Assembly: GCA_950022655.1 (NCBI GenBank)
Contig: OX465584.1
Span: forward strand, 66,246,437-66,310,436
DNA length: 64,000 bases
DNA from: Alentia gelatinosa
Taxonomy: Eukaryota > Annelida > Polychaeta > Phyllodocida > Polynoidae
Direction of reading: 5' to 3'
Shown here: piece by piece, positions 57,505 through 64,000 of the stretch
How the letters are laid out: every line of letters starts with the position of its first letter
How positions within the stretch are numbered: the first letter of the stretch is position 1
Made by a program: the position numbers and the translations under genes
The notes under the pieces: model-generated
Seen by the model: only the letters and a program-made list of their open reading frames with translations
The model's database searches: none
What the model was told of the DNA's origin: nothing

Positions 57505-57776
57505 GAAGAGATGTCACGAGTTTGAGTCTGAGTTTATTTATGCCACGCATTTTGTTGGCTCCGTAATGTCACTCGTCTTCGACTCGTGAAATTATGGAGC
57601 CAACAAAATGAGTGGCATGAATAAGCTCAAACTCAAACGAGTGGCGTCTAGATTTTATCCTACCCCATTTCCATATTTTTACAGTATCAGAAAGTAGTGG
57701 CATAAACAACACTTTATGTCACACCCGTGACATAAACAAATCCCATGTTATGGCGTTTTTTATTAGGGGTGGGATA
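57505..57776. mobile_element. Family G hairpin element, copy 3
   Basis: Nearly identical to 19814-20093, with loop CACTCGTCTTCGACTCGTG (57570-57588) in the same orientation as copy 1. Confidence 0.8.
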
Positions 57777-57778
57777 AT

Positions 57779-58035
57779 GGTGACTGAGTCGTATTCTCTA
57801 CAAAGTTCTCATTGCGCTCTATGGGATAAAAAATCTTAACGAACTAGCCTTAGAGCCTTGAGAATCCATTGGGCCTGCCTCCTGTGGTAAAAACGTACAT
57901 AATTGCAGCCCAAAGATTCTTACAATTTCAATGATGCCACCTAGCGGAAATACTGTGTACTTGACGCCCTCGTGGCTTTATTTGGACTGGAATACAGAAT
58001 ACCACTTGGAGAGTGTGAGATCTTATGAGAGGGTT
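57779..58035. repeat. Family J relative
   Basis: GAGTCGTATTCTCTACAAAG and GAATACCACTTGGAGAGTGTGAGATCTTATGAGAGG-type words match the arms of 35857-36092, with an unrelated centre. Confidence 0.6.
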
Positions 58036-58067
58036 GGTTAGAGCTGAAAAGAATCTCTTTACATATC

Positions 58068-58070
<3 letters not shown>

Positions 58071-58100
<30 letters not shown>
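58071..58100. repeat. (AT)15 microsatellite
   Basis: Uninterrupted AT dinucleotides. Confidence 0.95.
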
Positions 58101-58103
<3 letters not shown>

Positions 58104-58189
58104 GTCAATATTACCGAGTAAATCACAAGATTTCAATTATAATATATGAACAATAAATGTAAGTAAAATAAAACAAATCTTGTACTTAC

Positions 58190-58270
58190 TTTCGACTCGA
58201 GCTCTCAACTGTTTTCTCTGAGTTGTCATCTTGGCCCTCAATGGCATACTGCCACCAGAACGAGGCTGGG
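58190..58270 (-). CDS. Candidate host coding exon with splice donor
   Basis: The minus strand has a TATATATA-like box near 58287-58279, an ATG at about 58245, an open stretch MPLRAKMTTQRKQLRARVE, and a consensus donor AAA|GTAAGT (exon ends at 58190). Base composition is more balanced than the neighbours. I do not recognise the peptide. It could be a first exon of an unseen gene running leftwards, or chance. Immediately upstream lies a hairpin MITE. Confidence 0.3.
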
Positions 58271-58299
58271 TTGGTGTTGCATATATAAAGCCGTTTAAT

Positions 58300-58443
58300 A
58301 TTAAACACTTATTCTACTATTTAAACACTTATGTTTTTAAACACTTAAACGCCTTGTCCAAAAGTGTGTAAAAGCTTAACACTTTTGGACAAAGCGATTA
58401 CGTGAGTAAAAAATAAGTGTTTAAGTAGTAGAATAAGTGTTTA
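58300..58443. mobile_element. Hairpin MITE with TAAACACTTATTCTACTA ends
   Basis: Outer arms TAAACACTTATTCTACTA and inverse; inner arms TTGTCCAAAAGTGT and inverse around GTAAAAGCTTA. Non-coding. Confidence 0.8.
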
Positions 58444-59983
58444 GAAGAGGATAGTGTTTAGATATAAGTGTGTAAATATCAAAGTGTGCGGGAATCAAAC
58501 AGTGTTTAGAAAATTTATTGAGTAACACAAAATACCATTTTTACAGTGTAGTCTAGACTAGAGGCTAAAACCGCTATATGAGGAGCTGAAAAGAATCGAC
58601 AGACAACTACTTATCTCACCTGTGGAATAAATGTCCATAGGCTTACCATTGGGAACTCGTTCTCCATGTCCCTACAAGTATTGCAGTCTGTTCTCCATGG
58701 TCTATATCCGGTGTGTTGTTCATTATTTTACCTGTACAGGGGTGAGATAAATACAAAAAGCAACTCATTTTGGTCAAAGAAGTCATTATTCTCGGGAGCG
58801 GTGCCGACGTCACTAAGATACGATGCGTTGCTCGATTGTCTCGCTCTGCAGTTTATTTTCCCGAAAGCAGTGCAGTGCACTCCCACACGCACGAAGGGTT
58901 AAACAACTTTTCACCCCATTGAAACCAATGTTAAATCCTCTCTATTAATATCTCAATAAATATACAACATAGAGAAGTCTAACAAGAAATGACATATAGC
59001 TGAAGAACAGAGGAAGAGGGTATATGGGTTTCTTTTTATCCATTTGTTATGCAAAGATTGTTTTATTTGGTGTGTTCTCAAGCAAGCTGCCGAAATTGCA
59101 GATGAGAGGCTGCTGCAACTGTCAAAACAAAAACATATTCAAAAGTGCATAAATATTCAATTTCAAACATTCACACTTCTCTGCCACAAAGTTTATTCAT
59201 ATCACTTGACCGAAGAACATCAAACAACCTCTAACTATGCATATTAACCATGTGCAGTGAGTTCAAACATCGATTTACGTTTCGTCGATCGAGCGATAAT
59301 AACAGAAAGCTAGGGTCTCCGAAAATGGCAAAACCCTTTGCCAGCTAGAGCCTCGTTTGGGTTTGAACGTTCTGCTCCCGAGAATGCAACTCGTTTGAAC
59401 GCTATGTGATATTCACTCGGCTGTCGCCTCATTCATTTAACTCTGCGTCAAACTCGCGTAGAACGACGACTTTGACTAAAACTTGTTGGTTTCTTCTTTA
59501 ATCTGCTACCTAGTGTAATCTTTTGCCGGGGCGGAGGCAAGATGGCCACCTCCATAACACAATAGCTGTCAGCCCAACACAATAGCAATGGACATGAATT
59601 CTACACAAAACAACATGTAACAGAAGCAGGATGTTCATTTCAAAGACAATGAAAATATGATATCTGCAGATATCAGATTCACAGCAGATCTAAATGCTGC
59701 GATTCTAAGACAATAAACTTGTTATTCGGATTAAACAGCAAACAGGTTTTTTTTATCATTTTAAGGCCCTAACGTTGGAACATTATATGATTGATCGTTT
59801 TTTTCTAAATACAAATGCGTTAGCTTTCTTACATTAGCTGAATGCAATCGTATCCTCTAAAAGTTATATTAAATCATTTATGGTCAACTTTGTTCGACGA
59901 TATCAAAAGCTCTATTGTTAGTCTTGTTTGTAATACAGAACGCGTATTAAGGAAGGGTTCTATAAAATGACATTTTGTTTTAG
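58444..59983. other. No recognisable gene
   Basis: A YY1-like CAAGATGGCCACC lies at about 59529-59541. No exon or repeat end was recognised. Confidence 0.4.
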
Positions 59984-60795
59984 ATGGATATATCTGTATG
60001 CTCCGGGTATGGTGAAACACACTCCCTGTGTGTTTTCTATGGACACTATGTATTAGGTGGATATATCTGTATGCTCCGGGTATGGTGATACACACTCCCT
60101 ATGTGTTTTCTATGGACACTATGTATTAGGTGGATATATCTGTATGCTCCAGGTATGGTGATACACACTCCCTTTGTGTTTTCTAGTGACACTTTGTATT
60201 CGCTGGATATATCTGTATGCTCTGGGTATGGTGACACACACTCCCTATGTGTTTTCTATGGACACCTTGTATTAGATGGATATATCTGTATGCCCTGGGT
60301 ATGGTGATACACACTCCCTATGTGTTTTCTATGGACACTTTGTATTAGGTGGATATATCTGTATGCTCTGGGTATGGTGATACACACTCCCTATGTGTTT
60401 TCTATGGACACTTTGTATTAGGTGGATATATCTGTATGCCCCGGGTATGGTGATACACACACTCAATGTGTTTTCTATGGACACTATGTATTAGGTGGAT
60501 ATATCTGTTTGCTCCAGGTATGGTGATACACACTCCCTTTGTGTTTTCTAGTGACACTTTGTATTCGCTGAATATATCTGTATGCTCTGGGTATGGTGAC
60601 ACACACTCCCTATGTGTTTTCTATGGACACTTTGTATTAGATGGATATATCTGTATGCCCTGGGTATGGTGATACACACTCCCTATGTGTTTTCTATGGA
60701 CACTTTGTATTAGGTGGATATATCTGTATGCTCTGGGTATGGTGATACACACTCCCTTTGTGTTTTCTATTGACACTTTGTATTAAGTGGATAAA
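59984..60795 (+). repeat. 73-bp tandem satellite, about 11 copies, higher-order 365-bp period
   Basis: The unit holds GATGGATATATCTGTATGCT, GGGTATGGTGATACACACTC and TGTGTTTTCTATGGACAC. Variant units (TTCTAGTGACACTTTGTATT) recur at 60183 and 60548, exactly 365 bp or five units apart, so blocks of five have been duplicated. Confidence 0.9.
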
Positions 60796-61251
60796 AAAAC
60801 ATAAATATACCTCTCATCTATGATATATCTCTACTGATCTGAGCTCTGTAATGATGGAAACCCAATCTCTGCTTGGTGCCTGTTGTGAAATGAGATTGGC
60901 AGAAGCCTGTGACTATAAAACATGATTGATTCCCATCAGAGGGAATGAGGGGATAAGCACAAGCATAGAGAGTCCAACCGCATCAAGGTTGACATCTCCA
61001 CGGCCGAGTTTACACACGTGCCGATAGAAAATCGGTAAGAAAAGAGTCGGTCGTTCGGAAAATATGGTTATTTTTACACCGACGGAGGTTTTCCATAAAC
61101 CTTACATTGATTGATTGAACCTATTTGTATTTCGTCACAAAAGTGGGTCAGTGGTGCCAGAGTATGCAGTTTGGGGTTGAGAAGTCATTATTCGGGGTCC
61201 GGAATTTGCTTGATTTACTTCATCCACCTCCGGAGGCATTTAATATCTTAA

Positions 61252-61649
61252 GCCCAATACATTTCTAACGATTTCGGAACATTTATGTACATTTTTCAGT
61301 GACAAAAGAGCGGTAATTTGTCTCAGGCGAGGCATCCTAACGGAGTTGACCGTAGTCAGTAGATGTAGTAAAGCTAGGCAAGGGTGAAGCAACGATTAGT
61401 AAAACACCTCCTTCAGATATTATATTGTCGCAGACAAGTTGTGGTTTCTATGTTCCTAAATCGGTAGCCAAAAGTTTATCAACATGTTGATGGATTTAGC
61501 AACCAACAATAGAACGTTGGTTAATGGCGCTTTATTGGGTGGCCGACACGGGTCGAGGTATTTCATAATTCGCCAGGGACAATTTCACAGTCTCCTATAC
61601 AATTTGTGAACTAATCATTTAATCCTGAATCGGTAGATGTGTATTTGGC
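61252..61649. mobile_element. Family C MITE with TTAA on both sides
   Basis: TTAA at 61248-61251 and 61650-61653. Ends GCCCAATACATTTCTAACGA and CGGTAGATGTGTATTTGGC. It contains GTAGATGTAGTAAAGCTAGG and TATCAACATGTTGATGG. Confidence 0.75.
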
Positions 61650-61697
61650 TTAAGCCGGCGTTTACATAAGAAATCGGTAGATTGGCATTGGCCTTAA

Positions 61698-62051
61698 AGC
61701 CCAAATCCATCTATCGATTTCAGAACATTTATGTACCTTTGTCGGTGAGAAACGGATGGTAATTTGTCTCGGCCGTAGTCAGTAGATGTAGCACAGCCAG
61801 GCAAGGGTGAGCCACTGATTAGTGATCCACCTCCTTTAGATGTCCTTTAATCACCGACAAGTTGTGGTTTCTATGTTTCAAAATCAGTGGTGAAAAGATT
61901 ATCAACATGTTGATAAATCTAGTCGCTGACAACAGAATGTTGGTAAATGGGGCTTGATTGGTTACCTAATTTGCCTGCGACAAGTTCACCGACTCCTATA
62001 CGATTTGCGAACTAACTGTTCAACCCTGAATCGGTAGATGAACATTTGGCT
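61698..62051. mobile_element. Family C MITE
   Basis: After TTAA (61694-61697): GCCCAAATCCATCTATCGA-type left end (with one extra A), right end CGGTAGATGAACATTTGGCT then TTAG. Between this and the previous copy is a chimeric scrap with the family P end GCCGGCGTTTACAT. Confidence 0.7.
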
Positions 62052-62115
62052 TTAGGGTTATGAGTATAATGATTCATTTAAGAGATCGGAAGGTCATTAC
62101 AAGAATCCCTCTTAA

Positions 62116-62430
62116 GCCCAATGCCCATCTACCGATTTCGGAACATTTGTGTACGTTTGTCGGCGAGAAACGGAGGGTAATTTGTCTCAGCCGAGCCATC
62201 CTAACGGAGTCGGTAGATGTAGGACAGCTAGGCAAGGCTACCCAGCGGTTAGTGAACACTTGGTTTCTTTGGTTTTTGCCCTCCCCCAGCGATTAGTGGA
62301 CCATACACCGATTTTATCAGTGTGCGGATCGAGCGAGGGGTTACATAATTTGCCTGCGACAAGGTGACCGACTCCTATACAATTTGGGAACTAATCTTTC
62401 AACCCTAAATCAGTAGATGGGCATCCGATT
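62116..62430. mobile_element. Family C MITE
   Basis: TTAA at 62112-62115, left end GCCCAATGCCCATCTACCGA, right end CAGTAGATGGGCATCCG. It is nearly the reverse complement of 22078-22391. Confidence 0.75.
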
Positions 62431-62577
62431 TTTGTAGCAGATCTATTTAAACTCTCTACGCGTTATGCAGTGTATCTGAGCGCGCTACCTACATTTCACC
62501 CTGTTTGTTTTTCACCATCGTCCAATGACCTCAACCCATGCCAGTCCACTTTGGCCAAACAAGGGATCGTTTTAGAG

Positions 62578-62830
62578 CTTTATCCTACCACTAATAAAAA
62601 AACCGTCATTGATTTAACATAGGCAAGTTTTAAACTTAAAGTAAAGTTTATGTACCTAGAGAAATGAAAAAATTGACCAATTGATTGATTAGGAATTATC
62701 CACCTATGTAAATAGTTCCGGCTGCAGAGCAGAAATTCTGACAGCTGTCAAACATGGACGGAATTAAGTCAGACTTTCCTAATATCATAAAGTCATGGAG
62801 ACGGGGTAGGATAAATACGAAACCAAACTC
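62578..62830. repeat. Family G-like fragment
   Basis: TTTATCCTACCACTAATAAA at the left and GGGGTAGGATAAATACGAA at the right form inverted ends; the interior differs from the three full copies. Confidence 0.5.
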
Positions 62831-64000
62831 GAGTTTGACTTGTCAGTGATTATGCCACTCTGGTCAGGTCTGTTCCTCACTGGGTGGGACTTTTAAAACC
62901 TGCTAAATTGCCAAAATAAGCTTATTAAAGGTTAATGTGGTATAAAGGTATCTCATGAATGTAAAAATGAAATTATTTGGTGTATCTTTTGATAATCTTT
63001 CTTTCCAACATAGGGTTTTGTAGAGCTCTCAGGAATTTTTCCTTCCGAAAATCAACAAAAACTGTGATTTTCTATTGATTTTTGCTTTGTTCAAAATCTG
63101 GGAGACACAATTTCGAGCAAATTGTATTTATTAACATGTTTAAAGCATATGTCATGAGAAGTGTAGACAATATAATTTTGAAAATTGGTAAAAGATTGAA
63201 AAAATATTAAAATGGTAAAAACTATCCAGGACCTTCAAATTTTCCGACATTGAGACCCATAGAGTATGTTGTTCAAGACCCCGACTTTCAGAGGAAAATA
63301 CTAATGAGATATATAGTGAGAAATTAATTTTTCTTCATTGCACAATGTTGACCAGAATCCTGACTGTGATACCTGAAAGTTTCAACACAATCGGATTATC
63401 CATCCTGATATCAGAACATTATGATCCCATGATGATATTTTTCCAAAAACATGGGTTGTTGGACAACACACCTCAAAAGGATGTGTAAAAGAAAAAATAA
63501 TCATAATAGAATAACAAATATCATTGGTTATATTAAGTACCTCTACCACTCATGAATACCCAGGTTGGTTTTTTTCTAAATAAAAAAATATACTTTTTAT
63601 TGTTCAAAAACTGAACACGTGTTGTCCGACACCCCGGGGTGTCGGACAACACGCTGTTTTACAAGTTATGATTTTGGGGTTGTTTTTTATCAGTAATTGA
63701 GTGGTTTGCTTTGTGAAATATAGCTTATTATCATTTCATTAAAAATATAAAGTATTATAGCCTCAAATATTATTTTTCTCATTGTTCTGAGTAATTCTAT
63801 TAACGTGTTGTCCGACACCCCTCGTGTTGTCCGACACCCCTGTGTTGCCCAACACCCCAAATATGGTTTAGAGCTTTTCTTTTAAATCTAATATATGAAA
63901 AAGGTATTTTGGATAAAATATAATGTGTGTCACCGTATAATATTAGTCATTCTTAAGTTATAAGCATTTATAACATTTCTTGAAATTTCAGATATTTAGG
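62831..64000. other. AT-rich sequence with GTGTTGTCCGACACCCC words
   Basis: No exon recognised. The word GTGTTGTCCGACACCCC occurs as a perfect palindromic pair at 63618-63653 and as direct copies at about 63803-63860, with a variant TTGTTGGACAACACACC near 63457. Confidence 0.5.
63618..63653. repeat. Perfect 36-bp palindrome
   Basis: CGTGTTGTCCGACACCCC followed at once by its exact reverse complement, with no spacer. It can extrude as a cruciform. Confidence 0.9.

Noticed and set aside
59984..60795. Possible CRISPR-like array
   Set aside because: Units are contiguous without unique spacers, and the genome is eukaryotic. It is a satellite.

Overview
This window is non-coding DNA from a eukaryotic nuclear genome, most likely a marine invertebrate. 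It is AT-rich, has no operons or dense open frames, and is packed with nested miniature inverted-repeat elements (MITEs), minisatellites and retrotransposon remains. I could not name the species or phylum. The DIRS-type retroelement and the LINE tail fit many invertebrate lineages. No conserved host gene was recognised. Most open frames are short chance frames inside repeats.

Layout. 0.3-1.4 kb holds a tRNA-headed SINE with a tandem tail and a TTAA-flanked MITE. 3.3-4.6 kb is a 1.3-kb near-palindromic element. 7.7 kb has a cluster of nuclear-receptor-like half-sites. 9.7-10.7 kb is an 18-bp minisatellite. 11.6-12.0 kb is a direct duplication with a hammerhead-like motif. 12.5-13.7 kb is an inverted-repeat element holding a GC-rich 21-bp array and a nested MITE. 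14-23 kb contains several hairpin and foldback elements. 23-38 kb is a mosaic of MITE families, called A, B, C, D, F, G, H, J and P here. 38.0-43.2 kb is the only protein-coding block: a minus-strand DIRS-like tyrosine-recombinase retrotransposon with gag-like, RT/RNase H and recombinase frames, inserted inside a family-F MITE. 43.8-44.5 kb is the 3' end of a LINE. 45-51 kb holds more MITEs, a 35-bp tandem array and a promoter-like patch. 51.9-56.7 kb is a large foldback structure. 58-64 kb has a possible short host exon, a 73-bp satellite with higher-order structure, three family-C MITEs in a row and a perfect 36-bp palindrome.

The elements interact in readable ways. The DIRS element can be delimited because an uninterrupted copy of its host MITE lies 7 kb away. 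Several MITE families with different termini share a TTAA flank, as expected of piggyBac-type transposition. Many of these families have interiors made largely of short family-specific words repeated in both orientations. The DIRS element looks inactive: its RT frame is shifted once, and its recombinase appears to have lost the segment that normally carries the first catalytic arginine. All family assignments come from reading the sequence; no database search was possible.
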